Shown here: positions 8,994-20,739 of the stretch, one piece after another
Numbering within the stretch: position 1 is the first letter of the stretch
Layout: every line of letters starts with the position of its first letter
Assembly (NCBI RefSeq): GCF_004295585.1
Contig: NZ_AP019400.1
Span: forward strand, 3,508,001 to 3,572,000
DNA: 64,000 nt
Reading direction: 5' to 3'
Source: Cohnella abietis
GTDB lineage: Bacteria > Bacillota > Bacilli > Paenibacillales > Paenibacillaceae
Made by a program: the position numbers and the translations under genes
Notes under the pieces: model-generated
What the model saw: the letters and a program-made list of their open reading frames with translations, nothing else
Database searches by the model: none
What the model was told of the DNA's origin: nothing

Positions 8994-9522
8994 TCTAGAA
9001 GATATTGATGGTAAGCGTCTGTCTGCTTCGCTACCCTTGTCCTTTAAGCAACTAAGATTGGTAAGCCAAGCGGAATTATCCAGCCGATTGGAAGCCATTA
9101 AAGTGCTGTCCGAGAATACTACGGAGCTGTATCGCTTAGTAAAGGATACGGCAACCGGTGACCATTATTTGCATTACGCGGTATTCCATATTCATGTTGC
9201 TGGTGGCGGAGTTGAAGAGGAGTATCATCATTTACTTCCAATGGAGCACGATGATGTGATCGCTGTGGCACTTGGAGCACCATTATTTGAATATCCGCAT
9301 CATTGGAAACATGCCTACCTGCGCAATGGTCCTCATGGCGGGTTTGTCTGGTACGATCCGTCTGGTGTTACGAGTGATGAGGCCGAATACGCTGAAGCAG
9401 AAGCTTATATTCGTGAGCAGTTGCTTGCCTTTCACAGGCAGACCAATCAGGGGGAGGAGGATGTGAAACGGCTTCTAGAAGCTATCGACAAGCATCTTCC
9501 TCCACCAACTGAGCAGCACTGA
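8983..9522 (+). CDS. Conserved-looking hypothetical protein, third gene of the TRIC/phosphatase operon
   Basis: No family recognised. The 179-residue soluble protein is acidic and histidine-rich in the middle (HYAVFHIHVAGGG, EEYHHLLP, EYPHHWKHAY), which could bind metal, and ends in a helical tail. It has a good ribosome site (AAGGAG, 7 nt) inside the upstream phosphatase gene and overlaps it by 11 nt, so it is a genuine operon member. Confidence 0.75.
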   Translation: MSDSLEDIDGKRLSASLPLSFKQLRLVSQAELSSRLEAIKVLSENTTELYRLVKDTATGDHYLHYAVFHIHVAGGGVEEEYHHLLPMEHDDVIAVALGAPLFEYPHHWKHAYLRNGPHGGFVWYDPSGVTSDEAEYAEAEAYIREQLLAFHRQTNQGEEDVKRLLEAIDKHLPPPTEQH

Positions 9523-9538
9523 AGCTTTAACTGATAAG

Positions 9539-10288
9539 TTACTCAAAAAGCGGCGTTGGTCCTAGGAATGCGGCTAGCGCTTCGGGTAGCTCATTTTGCC
9601 AAAATCCCCATTTGTGCTCTCCGTCTTTTTCCACGTAGAAAGATTTAGCCCCTTTGCTATCCAACAGCTGTTTGCAATTCCGATTCAACTCCACGAAGTC
9701 GAAGGTGCCGCGGTCCGTCGCAAATTCGTTCTCCTGAAGACCAACTAACATCCATACCTTAAGATACTCTAGAGAAGAAACTTGCTCAATCTGGGCAGTA
9801 TAGACGTCATAGAACGCACCAGAAAGGGACACGACACGGCTGAATAAAGTCGGATAGGCAACAGCAAGAGATACCGAAACGGCGCCCCCCAATGAATCTC
9901 CAATCAATAGTCTCTGATCAGGGACATCACGAACAGGATAATGGGATTCCGTCCAAGGAATAAGTTCTTCTGCAAAAAAACGGGTATATAGAGAATAGCG
10001 GTCGCCATCAGGTGTGTATTCCGAAGTGCGGAGCTTCTTATCGACATCTACTCCGACAATAATGAAAGAATCCCAGCCTTGCTCCAGAATGAGCTTCTGG
10101 GAGTGAGTGGCAATTCGACCGAAGTTGAAAAAATCTTCACCATCCTGACAGTAAATGACAGGATAACTGATCCATTGCTGAAATCCAGGGGGGAGATACA
10201 CTCGAATGGATCGGCTTCCTTCAGGGAGAAACTGACTTGGCACTTCATGCTTATGTATCGTTCTTTTGAATATTGGATTGTCACTCAT
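9539..10288 (-). CDS. Fes/YbbA-like alpha/beta-hydrolase esterase
   Basis: A 249-residue esterase-D/enterochelin-esterase-like hydrolase. The nucleophile elbow is IGDSLGG, and the probable catalytic histidine is in DGEHKWGFWQNELP near the C-terminus. The N-terminal SRSIRVYLPPGF and PVIYCQDGEDFF are typical of the family. The ATG at 10288 has AAGGAGG upstream; the longer frame to 10339 lacks a ribosome site. No signal peptide is seen, so it is probably cytoplasmic. The substrate could be a siderophore ester or another ester. Confidence 0.85.
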   Translation of the reverse strand: MSDNPIFKRTIHKHEVPSQFLPEGSRSIRVYLPPGFQQWISYPVIYCQDGEDFFNFGRIATHSQKLILEQGWDSFIIVGVDVDKKLRTSEYTPDGDRYSLYTRFFAEELIPWTESHYPVRDVPDQRLLIGDSLGGAVSVSLAVAYPTLFSRVVSLSGAFYDVYTAQIEQVSSLEYLKVWMLVGLQENEFATDRGTFDFVELNRNCKQLLDSKGAKSFYVEKDGEHKWGFWQNELPEALAAFLGPTPLFE

Positions 10289-10452
10289 TGGACAAACCTC
10301 CTTGGTAGGTATGGGAAATAGCAAGCAGGGGCAAACCAAACAAAGGGTAAAATGAAAAAGTGTATTAATCTGTTACATGATTAAATAAATCCTGTTATAC
10401 AAACATGAAAAGGACAAAAGCTATATAAACAAAGGTTTTTTTGAGTTTTTCT

Positions 10453-10482
10453 TTGACCAAATCACTTAAACAGGGATATAAT
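10453..10482 (+). promoter_or_regulatory. Sigma-A promoter of the pdh operon
   Basis: TTGACC (10453-10458) and a perfect TATAAT (10477-10482) are 18 nt apart, about 50 bp before pdhA. The surrounding A/T-rich sequence would act as an UP-like region. No clear operator is visible. Confidence 0.65.
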
Positions 10483-10527
10483 AATTCTATAACAGAAAGC
10501 CCTCTTCCACAATTAAAGATGAGGTGA

Positions 10528-11637
<1,110 letters not shown>

Positions 11638-11663
11638 ATTTTTTGCGGGGAGAGTTTAACAGC

Positions 11664-12641
11664 ATGGCTCAAATGAATATGAAAGAAGCGATTCGCGACG
11701 CAATGCGCGTTGAGCTGAAACGCGATCCTAACGTCATTCTATTCGGCGAGGACGTCGGTAAAGTAGGCGGCGTATTCCGTGCAACGGAAGGCTTGCAGGC
11801 AGAGTTCGGCGAGACTCGCGTATTCGATACACCTTTGGCTGAATCTGCCATTGGTGGACTAGCTGTCGGACTGGGTATTCAAGGCTTCCGTCCGATTGCC
11901 GAAATTCAGTTCGTAGGCTTCATCTATGAAGCATTGGATCAAATGTTTGTTCAAGCGGCTCGTATGCGTTATCGCTCTGGCGGACGCTACCACGCTCCTA
12001 TTGTTTTCCGTACTCCTTTCGGCGGCGGCGTTAAAGCAGCTGAATTGCATACAGATTCCTTGGAAGGCTTGGCTATCCAAACTCCAGGTATCAAAGTTGT
12101 CATTCCATCCAATCCTTATGATGCTAAAGGCTTGATGATCTCGGCTATTCGAGATAATGATCCTGTATTTTTCATGGAGCATTTGAATTTGTACCACGCA
12201 TTCCGCGATGAAGTTCCGGAGGGCGATTATACAGTTCCAATCGGCAAAGCTAAAGTCGTTCGTGAAGGTAAGGACGTTACCATTATTACTTACGGCTTGA
12301 TGGTTCACACTTCAGTAAAAGCAGCGGAAGAGCTCGAGAAAAACGGGATTTCTGCTGAAGTTATTGACTTGCGTACGCTGTTGCCGCTGGATATCGATAC
12401 GATTGTTGCTTCGATCCAGAAAACAAACCGGGCGATTGTTGTTCAAGAAGCGCAGAAGACGTCAGGTGCTGCTGCTGAAGTTATTGCCCAAATTAATGAA
12501 AAAGCTATCTTGCACTTGGAAGCTCCCGTGCTTCGCGTTGCAGGTCCAGATACGGTTTATCCGTTTGCATTGGTGGAGGACTCCTGGCTTCCTTCCGTTG
12601 CGCGTATCGTGAAATCCGTAAATCAGGTGCTTCAGTTCTAA
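11664..12641 (+). CDS. pdhB: Pyruvate dehydrogenase E1 beta subunit
   Basis: The protein matches the E1 beta pattern along its length: [43 protein letters not shown], and the C-terminal transketolase-like domain with DLRTLLPLD and VQEAQKTSG. The ATG at 11664 gives 325 residues, the usual length; GGGGAGAG lies upstream. It forms the alpha2beta2 E1 heterotetramer with PdhA, 26 nt upstream. Confidence 0.96.
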   Translation: MAQMNMKEAIRDAMRVELKRDPNVILFGEDVGKVGGVFRATEGLQAEFGETRVFDTPLAESAIGGLAVGLGIQGFRPIAEIQFVGFIYEALDQMFVQAARMRYRSGGRYHAPIVFRTPFGGGVKAAELHTDSLEGLAIQTPGIKVVIPSNPYDAKGLMISAIRDNDPVFFMEHLNLYHAFRDEVPEGDYTVPIGKAKVVREGKDVTIITYGLMVHTSVKAAEELEKNGISAEVIDLRTLLPLDIDTIVASIQKTNRAIVVQEAQKTSGAAAEVIAQINEKAILHLEAPVLRVAGPDTVYPFALVEDSWLPSVARIVKSVNQVLQF

Positions 12642-12657
12642 TTAAGGAGGGATCCAG

Positions 12658-13992
12658 GTGACGAGATTCGAATACCGGTTTCCGGAGCTTGGCGAAGGAC
12701 TGCATGAAGGCGAAATTGTCAAAATGCATATTGCGCCAGGTCAGACGGTAACAGATGAAGATATAATTATGGAAGTTCAGAACGATAAGGCAATTGTCGA
12801 GGTTCCTTGTCCGGTTAATGGTAAAGTCGTTGAAGTGCGGGCCAAAGACGGACAGGTTATGCATATTGGTGAAATCGTAGCAATTATCGAAGCTGAAGGC
12901 GAAGTTCCAGAACAAGCGCCTTCTGAGGAAAGCCATGCTCCAGTAGCTAGCGGTAATAGTGCAACAGGCGGCGCGGAAACGCAAGGTCAACCAGCACAAC
13001 AAACAGCTGCTAGTGCGCCTGCAGAGGCGGCTCCGGCAGCAGTAGAAGCAGCCAAGCCTGCTTCTAACGCATTAGTGCTTGCAACGCCTAGCATTCGCAA
13101 GCTTGCTCGTGAGAAGGGCATAACGATCTCCGAAGTGTCCGGTACCGGCAAGAATGGTCGTATTACTCGTGAAGACATCCTTGGATTTACTTCCGGCGGT
13201 GCTCCAAAAGCAGCAGAAGCTGCAGTTGAGGCAGCTCCAGCAGCATCAGCTCCAAGCGCGGCTGCGCCGAAAGCTGTCGTTAGTGGACCAGGCGTCGAAG
13301 AGAGAGTTCCATTTAAAGGAATTCGTAAAGCGATTGCTAATGCCATGGTTAAATCCGTTTACACGGCACCTCACGTAACCTTGATGGACGAAGTAGACGT
13401 TACAGGTCTTGTTGCACTTCGCACAAGAGCTAAGCCTGTAGCGGAGAAAAAAGGCGTTAAGCTTACCTACTTGCCATTTATCGTTAAAGCTCTTGTTGCT
13501 GCTTGTCGTGAATTCCCAGCTCTTAATGCGACGATCGATGAAGCGGCTAATGAGATTGTTTACAAGAAATACTACAATATTGGTATTGCCACCGATACAG
13601 ATAACGGCTTGATCGTTCCGGTCATCTTTGACGCGGATCGGAAGAACGTATGGTCTGTTGCCAACGAAATTCGTGATCTAGCTACTCGTGGTCGTGATGG
13701 CAAGCTTACTGGTGCTGAGCTCAAAGGTAGCACGATATCGATTACAAACATCGGCTCTGCTGGTGGTATGTTCTTCACGCCTGTTATTAACTTCCCTGAG
13801 GTAGCTATCTTGGGTACGGGCCGCATAGCTGAGAAAGCTGTTGTTAAAAACGGCGAAATCGTTATCGCTCCGGTTATGGCGTTGTCTCTAAGCTTTGATC
13901 ACCGCATCATTGACGGCGCTACGGCGCAAAATTTCTTAAACTACATCAAACAGCTGCTTAGCGATCCTGAGCTGCTAGTTATGGAGGTGTAA
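12658..13992 (+). CDS. pdhC: Dihydrolipoamide acetyltransferase E2 of PDH
   Basis: Domain order is one lipoyl domain (residues 3-80, lipoylated K44 in [10 protein letters not shown]), an Ala/Pro-rich linker, the E1/E3-binding domain (about 140-178, [13 protein letters not shown]), a second Ala-rich linker and the acyltransferase core from about 225 with the catalytic motif FDHRIIDGA near the C-terminus. E2 forms the core of the PDH complex and passes the acetyl group to CoA. The GTG start has AAGGAGGG upstream. The organism uses a single lipoyl domain. Confidence 0.96.
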   Translation: MTRFEYRFPELGEGLHEGEIVKMHIAPGQTVTDEDIIMEVQNDKAIVEVPCPVNGKVVEVRAKDGQVMHIGEIVAIIEAEGEVPEQAPSEESHAPVASGNSATGGAETQGQPAQQTAASAPAEAAPAAVEAAKPASNALVLATPSIRKLAREKGITISEVSGTGKNGRITREDILGFTSGGAPKAAEAAVEAAPAASAPSAAAPKAVVSGPGVEERVPFKGIRKAIANAMVKSVYTAPHVTLMDEVDVTGLVALRTRAKPVAEKKGVKLTYLPFIVKALVAACREFPALNATIDEAANEIVYKKYYNIGIATDTDNGLIVPVIFDADRKNVWSVANEIRDLATRGRDGKLTGAELKGSTISITNIGSAGGMFFTPVINFPEVAILGTGRIAEKAVVKNGEIVIAPVMALSLSFDHRIIDGATAQNFLNYIKQLLSDPELLVMEV

Positions 13993-13995
13993 TCC

Positions 13996-15417
13996 ATGGT
14001 CGTAGGGGACGCTTCTCTAGACATAGATTTGCTTATCGTCGGTGCCGGACCTGGTGGTTACGTAGCTGCAATCCGTGCAGCTCAATTGGGTCAGAAGGTT
14101 ATTATTGCGGATAAAGCCAAATTTGGCGGCGTTTGTTTGAACGTTGGATGTATTCCATCGAAAGCACTAATCAACGCTGCTCATCACTATGAGTCGATGC
14201 AGCATGCTTCTGATTACGGTCTTTCGGCGGAAAATGTAGGCGTTGATTTCGGTAAAGTACAGGAGTACAAATCGTCGGTCGTTAATAAAATGACAGGCGG
14301 CGTGGAAATGCTGCTGAAAGCAAATAAGGTTCAAATGTTCAATGGTGAAGTTATGTTCATCAATGAAAATGAAGCTCGTTTGTTCAATGATCAAGAAGCA
14401 CCACGTTACCGTTTCAAGAACTGTATTATCGCTACCGGATCCCGTCCGATTGAGCTTAAGCCTTTCCCATTCGGCGGACGTATTCTGTCCTCAACCGAAG
14501 CATTGTCTCTGCCTGAGCTTCCTAAGAGCCTGATTGTTATCGGTGGCGGGTACATTGGTATTGAGCTTGGTCAAATGTACGCGAAGTTCGGAGTACAAGT
14601 AACTGTGCTTGAAGGCGCAGAAACGATTCTTCCAGGCTTCGATAAGGACATGAGCCAGCTTGTAGTTAAGAAGCTTAAGAAATCAAATGTAGAAATCGTC
14701 AATGGCGCACTTGCTAAGGGCGCAGAGCAAACCGACAAAGAAGTTACTGTAACGTATGAAGTTGGAGGCGAGCAAAAGTCCGTTTCCGCAGATTACTTGC
14801 TCGTTACAGTAGGTCGTCGTCCGAACACGGATGGTGAGCTAGGACTTGATCTTATCGGCGTTAATGTAGGCGAGCGCGGCTTGATCGAAGTTGATGATCA
14901 ATGTCGTACGAACATTAAGCACATTTATGCTATTGGTGACATTGTTCCAGGCGCGGCTCTTGCTCATAAAGCTTCCTATGAAGCGAAGGTAGCAGCAGAA
15001 GCGATTGCTGGATTGCCATCCAAAGTGGATTACAAGTGTATTCCTGCGGTTGCGTTCTCTGATCCAGAATGCGCTAGCGTTGGTTACACGGAAAAAGAAG
15101 CGAAGGAAAAGGGTCACAATGCGAAGTCCAGCAAGTTCCCATTCGGCGGTAATGGTCGTGCGGTAACGTTGAACGGCGCAGACGGCTTCCTGAAGCTCAT
15201 TCATGATGCGGACAATGGTCTTGTACTCGGTGCCCAAATCGCCGGCGTAGAAGCGTCTAACATGATTGCAGAAATCGGCTTAGCTATCGAGATGGGTGCT
15301 ACAATCGAGGACATTGCGTTGACTATTCACGCACATCCAACATTAGCTGAAATCACGATGGATGCGGCTGAGCTTGCTATGGGTCATCCTATTCATACAA
15401 TAGCTCCTAAAAAATAA
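13996..15417 (+). CDS. pdhD: Dihydrolipoamide dehydrogenase E3 of PDH
   Basis: FAD-dependent E3 with the N-terminal FAD loop GAGPGGY, the redox-active disulfide in [12 protein letters not shown], the NAD loop GGGYIGIE, the second FAD segment ATIYAIGD-like HIYAIGDI, and the C-terminal catalytic His-Glu in IHAHPTLAE. The length of 473 residues is normal. It starts 3 nt after pdhC and closes the operon. The same E3 may also serve other 2-oxoacid dehydrogenases. Confidence 0.96.
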   Translation: MVVGDASLDIDLLIVGAGPGGYVAAIRAAQLGQKVIIADKAKFGGVCLNVGCIPSKALINAAHHYESMQHASDYGLSAENVGVDFGKVQEYKSSVVNKMTGGVEMLLKANKVQMFNGEVMFINENEARLFNDQEAPRYRFKNCIIATGSRPIELKPFPFGGRILSSTEALSLPELPKSLIVIGGGYIGIELGQMYAKFGVQVTVLEGAETILPGFDKDMSQLVVKKLKKSNVEIVNGALAKGAEQTDKEVTVTYEVGGEQKSVSADYLLVTVGRRPNTDGELGLDLIGVNVGERGLIEVDDQCRTNIKHIYAIGDIVPGAALAHKASYEAKVAAEAIAGLPSKVDYKCIPAVAFSDPECASVGYTEKEAKEKGHNAKSSKFPFGGNGRAVTLNGADGFLKLIHDADNGLVLGAQIAGVEASNMIAEIGLAIEMGATIEDIALTIHAHPTLAEITMDAAELAMGHPIHTIAPKK

Positions 15418-15434
15418 GCTTAGAATTACAATGG

Positions 15435-15490
15435 ATAAACCTTTATGAGGGAATCACGGCTTTCGTGAATACACCTTCATAAAGGTTTAT
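15435..15490 (+). terminator. Terminator of the pdh operon
   Basis: A long outer stem (ATAAACCTTTATGA paired with TTCATAAAGGTTTAT) encloses a small inner hairpin (TCACGG-CTT-TCGTGA). The outer stem ends in a T-rich run, TTTATTTAATTG. The nested shape is larger than needed for simple termination. Confidence 0.75.
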
Positions 15491-15536
15491 TTAATTGTTA
15501 GAACCCATTTGTGGTGAAGGGAGTGCTGAGTACAAT

Positions 15537-16028
15537 ATGACGGAAGATGCAAGACCGGTTAGTCGTTCCCGTTCTATTATGACAGAGCTTGTTTTTCCGA
15601 CGGACACGAATCACCATGGTACAATGTTCGGTGGTACGCTAATGAAATATATTGATAAAATTTCTGCTATAGCAGCCATGCGCCATTCTAATAAGCCTGT
15701 TGTGACCGCTTCTACGGACAGTCTAGACTTCCTGTCGCCGATTCGCATGGGAGAAGCCGTTGAGCTTGAAGCGTTCGTTACATCGACGCACCGGAGCTCA
15801 ATGGAGGTATATGTCGTTGTTAGAGCAGAGAATCTGTTCACGGGTGAAAGAAGAGTGACCTGTACGGCTTTTTCAACCTTCGTAGCAGTTGATGAGAACG
15901 GCAAACCGGTTCCAGTGCCAGCAGCGATACCGGAAAATGAAGCGGAACAGAAATTGTTCGACAGTGCTCCGGAACGTTATGATTTACGTAAGAAGCGACG
16001 TTCCCAGCGCTATTCATCGACAGAATGA
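15537..16028 (+). CDS. Acyl-CoA thioesterase, hotdog fold (YkhA/BACH type)
   Basis: A single hotdog domain with the family segment FPTDTNHHGTMFGGTLMKYID (Asn/His active region, read in two parts) followed by ASTDSLDFLSPIRMGE. Members hydrolyse medium or long acyl-CoA. The protein ends in a basic tail (LRKKRRSQRYSS). ATG 15537 is chosen because the sequence before it does not resemble the family; the ribosome site GAAGGGAG is rather far away (about 14 nt), so the in-frame TTG at 15495 cannot be excluded. Confidence 0.87.
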   Translation: MTEDARPVSRSRSIMTELVFPTDTNHHGTMFGGTLMKYIDKISAIAAMRHSNKPVVTASTDSLDFLSPIRMGEAVELEAFVTSTHRSSMEVYVVVRAENLFTGERRVTCTAFSTFVAVDENGKPVPVPAAIPENEAEQKLFDSAPERYDLRKKRRSQRYSSTE

Positions 16029-16082
16029 CAAATGGGATGATACAATATACAACAAAAAAACTTTCGTCGAGGTGTGTACTCG

Positions 16083-16877
16083 TTGCGTAATTATTTAGAT
16101 TTATTACAGGACGTATTGGATAACGGAGCAGTGAAGGAAGACCGAACAGGGACGGGCACGTTATCTGTATTCGGCAGACAGCTGCGATTCGATTTGGCTC
16201 AAGGCTTCCCCTTAGTTACAACTAAACGTATACATTTGAAATCAGTTGTCCATGAGCTTCTGTGGTTCCTTAGAGGGGACACGAATATTCAATATTTGAA
16301 AGAGCATGGGGTTAAGATATGGGACGAGTGGGCTGACGAAAATGGGGATTTAGGTCCCGTATACGGCTCACAGTGGAGAGCATGGGAGACACCTGACGGT
16401 CATACAATCGATCAGATCCAGCAGGTAGTGGACGGAATTAAGCGGAATCCCGATTCTCGCAGACATCTCGTTAGCGCTTGGAATGTCTCAGTCATTGACC
16501 AAATGAAGCTGCCGCCTTGTCATTTTGTTTTTCAATTCTATGTCGCTAATGGCAAATTGTCGTGTATGCTTACGATGCGGTCTATAGACACTTTCTTAGG
16601 GCTTCCGTTTAATATTGCTTCTTATGCTTTATTAACCCATATGATTGCACAGCAATGCGATCTAGAGGTCGGAGAGTTTGTATGGTCCGGAGGGGACACT
16701 CACATTTACAGCAATCATCTGGAGCAGGTGAAGCTGCAATTGACGAGAGAGCCGCTGCCTTTGCCTAAGCTAAATATTGTTCGTAAGCCAGATTCCATAT
16801 TTGATTATAAGTTCGAGGATTTCGAATTCGAAGGCTACGAGCACCATCCAGCGATTAAAGCGCCGGTTGCCGTGTAA
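16083..16877 (+). CDS. thyA: Thymidylate synthase
   Basis: ThyA methylates dUMP to dTMP using methylene-tetrahydrofolate. Clear landmarks are [31 protein letters not shown], the nucleophile in [11 protein letters not shown], and [12 protein letters not shown]. The TTG at 16083 gives [15 protein letters not shown], 264 residues, the standard length, and GAGGTG is 8 nt upstream; the GTG at 16074 lies inside that site. folA follows at 27 nt, supplying the recycling of dihydrofolate made here. Confidence 0.96.
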   Translation: MRNYLDLLQDVLDNGAVKEDRTGTGTLSVFGRQLRFDLAQGFPLVTTKRIHLKSVVHELLWFLRGDTNIQYLKEHGVKIWDEWADENGDLGPVYGSQWRAWETPDGHTIDQIQQVVDGIKRNPDSRRHLVSAWNVSVIDQMKLPPCHFVFQFYVANGKLSCMLTMRSIDTFLGLPFNIASYALLTHMIAQQCDLEVGEFVWSGGDTHIYSNHLEQVKLQLTREPLPLPKLNIVRKPDSIFDYKFEDFEFEGYEHHPAIKAPVAV

Positions 16878-16904
16878 ATTACAAGCTGGAAGAGGTTTTC
16901 AAAG

Positions 16905-17396
16905 ATGACCATCACTCTTATTGCTGCAGTTGCTTCGAACGGGGTCATAGGAAATAACAATAACCTACCTTGGCGATTGCCTGCGGATATGAAATATTTT
17001 AAGAATAACACAATCGGAAAGCCAGTCCTTATGGGCAGGAAAACATTCGAATCCTTGTCTAGCCCGCTGAAGGACCGGATAAACGTCATTCTGTCCAGGA
17101 CAATGGAGGAAGCGCCGGAGGGCTGTGAGCTAGTCCGATCGATCCCTGAGGCTCTTGAGAGGTACGGAGACGGCGAGCTTATGGTTATAGGTGGCGCTGA
17201 AATCTACGAGCAAATGCTTAATGTCGCTAATAAACTGTTACTGACGGAGATTGGGCAAGCGTATGAGGGAGATGCTTATTTCCCTTCCTTCGATTCTGAG
17301 ATCTGGTCGCTTTCATCACGAATAATGGGTGAACAGGACGAGAAAAACCAAATTCCTTATTCATTTTGTGTATATGAGCGGGCATTGTTGGAATAG
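16905..17396 (+). CDS. folA: Dihydrofolate reductase
   Basis: A 163-residue DHFR: AAVASNGVIGNNNNLPWRLPADMKYFK (read as consecutive pieces) contains the Met20-like loop and the acidic D27-equivalent; GRKTFES and VIGGAEIYEQ form the NADPH-binding parts. It reduces dihydrofolate from the ThyA reaction. The gene follows thyA closely with AGAGG upstream and is almost certainly co-transcribed. Confidence 0.96.
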   Translation: MTITLIAAVASNGVIGNNNNLPWRLPADMKYFKNNTIGKPVLMGRKTFESLSSPLKDRINVILSRTMEEAPEGCELVRSIPEALERYGDGELMVIGGAEIYEQMLNVANKLLLTEIGQAYEGDAYFPSFDSEIWSLSSRIMGEQDEKNQIPYSFCVYERALLE

Positions 17397-17575
17397 TACA
17401 AATAATTTAGCTGAAAATCCATTCTGACTGTAGGCTTCTTTTGATAGGATGATCTATTATCAACCACCATTTATTGCAACATCATTGCTGCAATTTAGGT
17501 ATCAGCGGAAAGTAGTGAATGGGTAAGAGATTTAACGACGCATTCATGAAATACCGACACATGGAGGAAAAGAAG

Positions 17576-19066
17576 ATGTCGACACCTACGGGATTTATGG
17601 AATATAAACGTGAGCTGCCAAGCGACCGTGATCCGTTGGAGCGCATCAAGGACTGGAATGAATTCCACCGGATGTTCTCCGAAGAGCAGTTGCGTACACA
17701 AGGCTCGCGTTGTATGGATTGCGGTACTCCCTATTGTCATACTGGTATTGAGCTCGGAGGAAGTGTTTCCGGATGCCCAATTAACAATTTAATTCCAGAG
17801 TGGAACAGCCTGATTTATCGTGGTCTCTGGAAAGAAGCCTATGAACGGCTTAATAAAACGAATAACTTCCCTGAGTTTACTGGTCGTGTATGCCCAGCGC
17901 CGTGTGAAGGCTCCTGTACAGTTGGTCTTATCGGGGATGCAGTAACGATTAAGACGATTGAGCAAGCGATTATCGATAGAGCTTTTGAAGAGGGCTGGGT
18001 CATTCCTGAGCCTCCGAAAACTCGCACAGGTAAGAAGGTAGCGGTTGTCGGCTCTGGTCCTGCAGGACTTGCAGCGGCAGCACAGCTGAACAAAGCGGGC
18101 CATACGGTTACTGTATACGAAAGAGCGGATCGTGCTGGCGGTCTTCTGACATATGGCATTCCTTCGATGAAGCTTGAGAAGGATATTGTACAGCGTCGAG
18201 TGGATTTGCTGGCAGCCGAAGGCGTTCAATTCGTGGTTAACACTGAAATCGGTAAAGATATTTCTTCTGAGCAGCTGCTTGAGCAATTTGATTCCGTCGT
18301 TCTATGCGGAGGAGCTACGAAAGCACGCCCGATTGGAAATGTTGAAGGTCACGAGCTTAAAGGCATCTATCAAGCGATGGATTACCTGAACAGCACGATC
18401 AAGAGCTATCTGGATAATGGATTGCAAGAAGGTACTTATATCTCTGGCAAAGATAAGCATGTTATCGTAATTGGTGGTGGAGATACGGGAACGGATTGCG
18501 TGGCTACAGCGTTACGTCATGGTTGTGCTAGCGTAACTCAATTCGGTACCCATTCCAAAGCACCTCTTGAGCGCGATCAATTAAACAATCCTTGGCCGGA
18601 ATATCCTAATGTTTATACGTTGGATTACGCGCATGAGGAAGCTAAAGCATTATACGGTGAGGATCCTCGGGCATTTTCTGTATTGACGAAAAAATTCGTT
18701 GGTGATGAGAACGGAAATGTGAAGGAGCTTCACACGGTTCAAATCCGTCGCTATGTAGACGAAGAGGGTCGTAAAATCTATGAGGAAATACCGGGCACAG
18801 AGAAAATCTGGCCTGCGGATCTCATCCTTGTAGCTGTAGGCTTTGAAGGTCCTGAGCGTACGATTATCGATCAGCTGGGACTTGATACGGATCGCCGTAC
18901 CAATGTTAAAGCTCCATACGGAAAATATACAACTAACGTGAACAAGGTGTTCGCTGCGGGCGATATGAGACGTGGGCAAAGCTTAATTGTTTGGGCGATT
19001 AATGAAGGTCGCGAGGCGGCTCGTGAGGTTGACAGATTCCTAATGGGAAGTACGATGTTGCCATAA
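17576..19066 (+). CDS. gltD: Glutamate synthase small (beta) subunit
   Basis: The protein has the N-terminal iron-sulfur region ([26 protein letters not shown]), the first nucleotide fold [10 protein letters not shown], and the second GGGDTGTDC, then [12 protein letters not shown] near the end. GltD passes electrons from NADPH to GltB. No gltB is adjacent, so this copy is either a partner of a distant gltB or a stand-alone GltD-like oxidoreductase. ATG 17576 with GGAGG at 8 nt gives 496 residues, normal for GltD; the upstream in-frame GTG at 17519 is less likely. Confidence 0.93.
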   Translation: MSTPTGFMEYKRELPSDRDPLERIKDWNEFHRMFSEEQLRTQGSRCMDCGTPYCHTGIELGGSVSGCPINNLIPEWNSLIYRGLWKEAYERLNKTNNFPEFTGRVCPAPCEGSCTVGLIGDAVTIKTIEQAIIDRAFEEGWVIPEPPKTRTGKKVAVVGSGPAGLAAAAQLNKAGHTVTVYERADRAGGLLTYGIPSMKLEKDIVQRRVDLLAAEGVQFVVNTEIGKDISSEQLLEQFDSVVLCGGATKARPIGNVEGHELKGIYQAMDYLNSTIKSYLDNGLQEGTYISGKDKHVIVIGGGDTGTDCVATALRHGCASVTQFGTHSKAPLERDQLNNPWPEYPNVYTLDYAHEEAKALYGEDPRAFSVLTKKFVGDENGNVKELHTVQIRRYVDEEGRKIYEEIPGTEKIWPADLILVAVGFEGPERTIIDQLGLDTDRRTNVKAPYGKYTTNVNKVFAAGDMRRGQSLIVWAINEGREAAREVDRFLMGSTMLP

Positions 19067-19089
19067 GGGACTCAATTTGGTTAAATATG

Positions 19090-19127
19090 AAGAGGTTGTT
19101 CCGAGCGACTGGGAACAGCCTCTTTTT
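19090..19127 (+). terminator. Rho-independent terminator after gltD
   Basis: GAGGTTGTTCC and GGAACAGCCTC pair across an 8-9 nt loop, followed by five T. Confidence 0.85.
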
Positions 19128-19152
19128 GAACGATCAGAAAGGGGACTGACGT

Positions 19153-19476
19153 ATGATTCGTTATGGAGATGAAGCGTGGGCGGAGCTGAAATTCACAAAA
19201 TTCGCTTATAAAATAGAAAAACGGGACAATCAGTGGGTAGATGTATATCTTACGGTCGAAACCGCAGAAGCGACTCCGCTCCCGCTAGATATCATTGATT
19301 TCAAAATTATGGTGATCTGCACACACGAGGGACATCCGATCCAATTAGTCACTTTAGATGAAGACTGTGATTGCGAGTATCAGCTTACGGAGTGGGAGAA
19401 GGACCAGATTAATGCATTTATCAGGTCTGCAGAGATCAACGAAGCGATTAAGACTAAGGCATCGTTAGTCGAATAA
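19153..19476 (+). CDS. Hypothetical 107-residue protein
   Basis: No family recognised. The small acidic protein has a beta-rich first half, a central DEDCDCEYQLTEWEKDQI with two closely spaced cysteines, and a helical C-terminus. A ribosome site (AAAGGGGACTG) precedes the ATG and a terminator separates it from gltD, so it has its own transcript or leads the next gene. The CxC pair could bind metal, but one motif is not enough to say so. Confidence 0.65.
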   Translation: MIRYGDEAWAELKFTKFAYKIEKRDNQWVDVYLTVETAEATPLPLDIIDFKIMVICTHEGHPIQLVTLDEDCDCEYQLTEWEKDQINAFIRSAEINEAIKTKASLVE

Positions 19477-19600
19477 CAGGGAAGATGGTCGGTATTGTTC
19501 GATTGCCGCCTTTAAATGGTGCATTGGACAGGCTTCCCCCAAATCTTTCCTTTATGATAGACTTATAAGGATTAAGTTGGGCTGATGAGGAGGCTAAGAG

Positions 19601-20662
19601 ATGAATAGCGCAGCATTGCTCTCTCCGACGGATATTAACGTTATCCGACGTTACGTACATACGAAGTATGCACCACTTCCAGGAGACCGTCGAGCCGCTA
19701 TTGTCGCTGACGCCATTCGCCGAACCTTACAGCAACGATTGCCTAACATTCCAAGTGATTTGAAAAATCAGGTGACGGATGAGCTTATTTCCCGTTATTT
19801 GGTCGGAGAGCAGAGAGAGGTTAAGCCGGAAGATGTTCTGGATCTATGCGCAGAATTGGAATATGACGAGGCTGACCGCGGTGAAAGGCTTGTAGAGCCG
19901 ATTCTTAGCTGGGTAAATGACCGGTCGCCTCGCAGGTGGTCATCCGAACAAATAGCCTCTCGTTTAGAGAGGAGACAGCCTCATCATTTAGCTTTAGTGC
20001 AAGAGCTTCCTGCGAATGAGGGACAGGCTGCAAAAGCATGGAGAAATCGAGTATGGCTTCAGATTCCCGTTCGAATGTGGCTTATCATGGCTGTTGCCAT
20101 AATAAGTGGTATTGGAGCAACATATTTACTAGTAGGCAAATCGTCGACTCCTAATGCGATTATTGCTCCTGAGCCAGTGCTGCCTAAATATGAGGAGCCA
20201 TTGATCATTCCTCCGGATATAGGGATGCCTAATGCATTGAAATATGCCGATTTCGACGTTGCTGCTGTGAAGGCTTACCTGTTAAGTAGGGATTCATTAT
20301 TAGCGGAAGAGCCTTATTTTGAAGCAATCGTGGATAGTGCCCGCAAGTTTGATGTTCATCCTTTGCTGTTGTTTGCGATTACCGGACAAGAGCAGGGCTT
20401 CGTTCCGAAGATGAATAAAAATGCGAAGCTAATCGCCAACAATCCCTTTAATGTCGGGCACAGCTGGCTAGAGTACAATACTACGATTCATAAATCAGCT
20501 AATATTGCTGCTAAATTTATATCGGAATTAGGTGTAAAGCGTCCGGAAGGTCATGAGCCGTTCGCTTGGTTTAATAAAACGTATGCTGAGGATCCTCTAT
20601 GGTCTGACGGGGTAAGGAAAATATTTGCCAAGCTGAGTAGCTTGCCTCCGACTACTCCGTGA
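19601..20662 (+). CDS. Single-pass membrane protein with glucosaminidase-like domain
   Basis: A cytoplasmic N-terminal region of about 155 residues, rich in Arg and Glu, is followed by a transmembrane helix (WLIMAVAIISGIGATYLLVG, about 158-177) and an external C-terminal domain. The latter has ARKFDVHPLLLFAITGQEQGF, NNPFNVGH and FNKTYAEDPLWSDGV, a pattern like the endo-beta-N-acetylglucosaminidase (LytG/FlgJ-like) lysozyme fold, with the Glu of GQEQ as a possible catalytic acid. The function is probably cell-wall related. GAGGAGG is upstream of the ATG. Confidence 0.7.
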   Translation: MNSAALLSPTDINVIRRYVHTKYAPLPGDRRAAIVADAIRRTLQQRLPNIPSDLKNQVTDELISRYLVGEQREVKPEDVLDLCAELEYDEADRGERLVEPILSWVNDRSPRRWSSEQIASRLERRQPHHLALVQELPANEGQAAKAWRNRVWLQIPVRMWLIMAVAIISGIGATYLLVGKSSTPNAIIAPEPVLPKYEEPLIIPPDIGMPNALKYADFDVAAVKAYLLSRDSLLAEEPYFEAIVDSARKFDVHPLLLFAITGQEQGFVPKMNKNAKLIANNPFNVGHSWLEYNTTIHKSANIAAKFISELGVKRPEGHEPFAWFNKTYAEDPLWSDGVRKIFAKLSSLPPTTP

Positions 20663-20739
20663 GGTTGATAGAGCCGTTGCGTACGGACGACTGCACCTAG
20701 AGGTTAATAGAGCCATCGCGTACAGGCACACTTCTCGCG
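20661..20739 (+). repeat. Two degenerate copies of a 39-bp direct repeat
   Basis: GAGGTTGATAGAGCC at 20661 and GAGGTTAATAGAGCC at 20700 begin two units 39 bp apart that also share GCGTAC. The ATAGAG piece recalls the core of the 51-bp arrays elsewhere in the window. The rest of the 274-bp gap holds only a GC-rich run and the terminator at 20853-20897. Confidence 0.5.

Noticed and set aside
17397..17575. Possible tRNA or small RNA in the gap between folA and gltD
   Set aside because: Only short inverted repeats (TTGATAG/CTATTATCAA and ATTGCA/TGCAAT) are present; no cloverleaf can be drawn.
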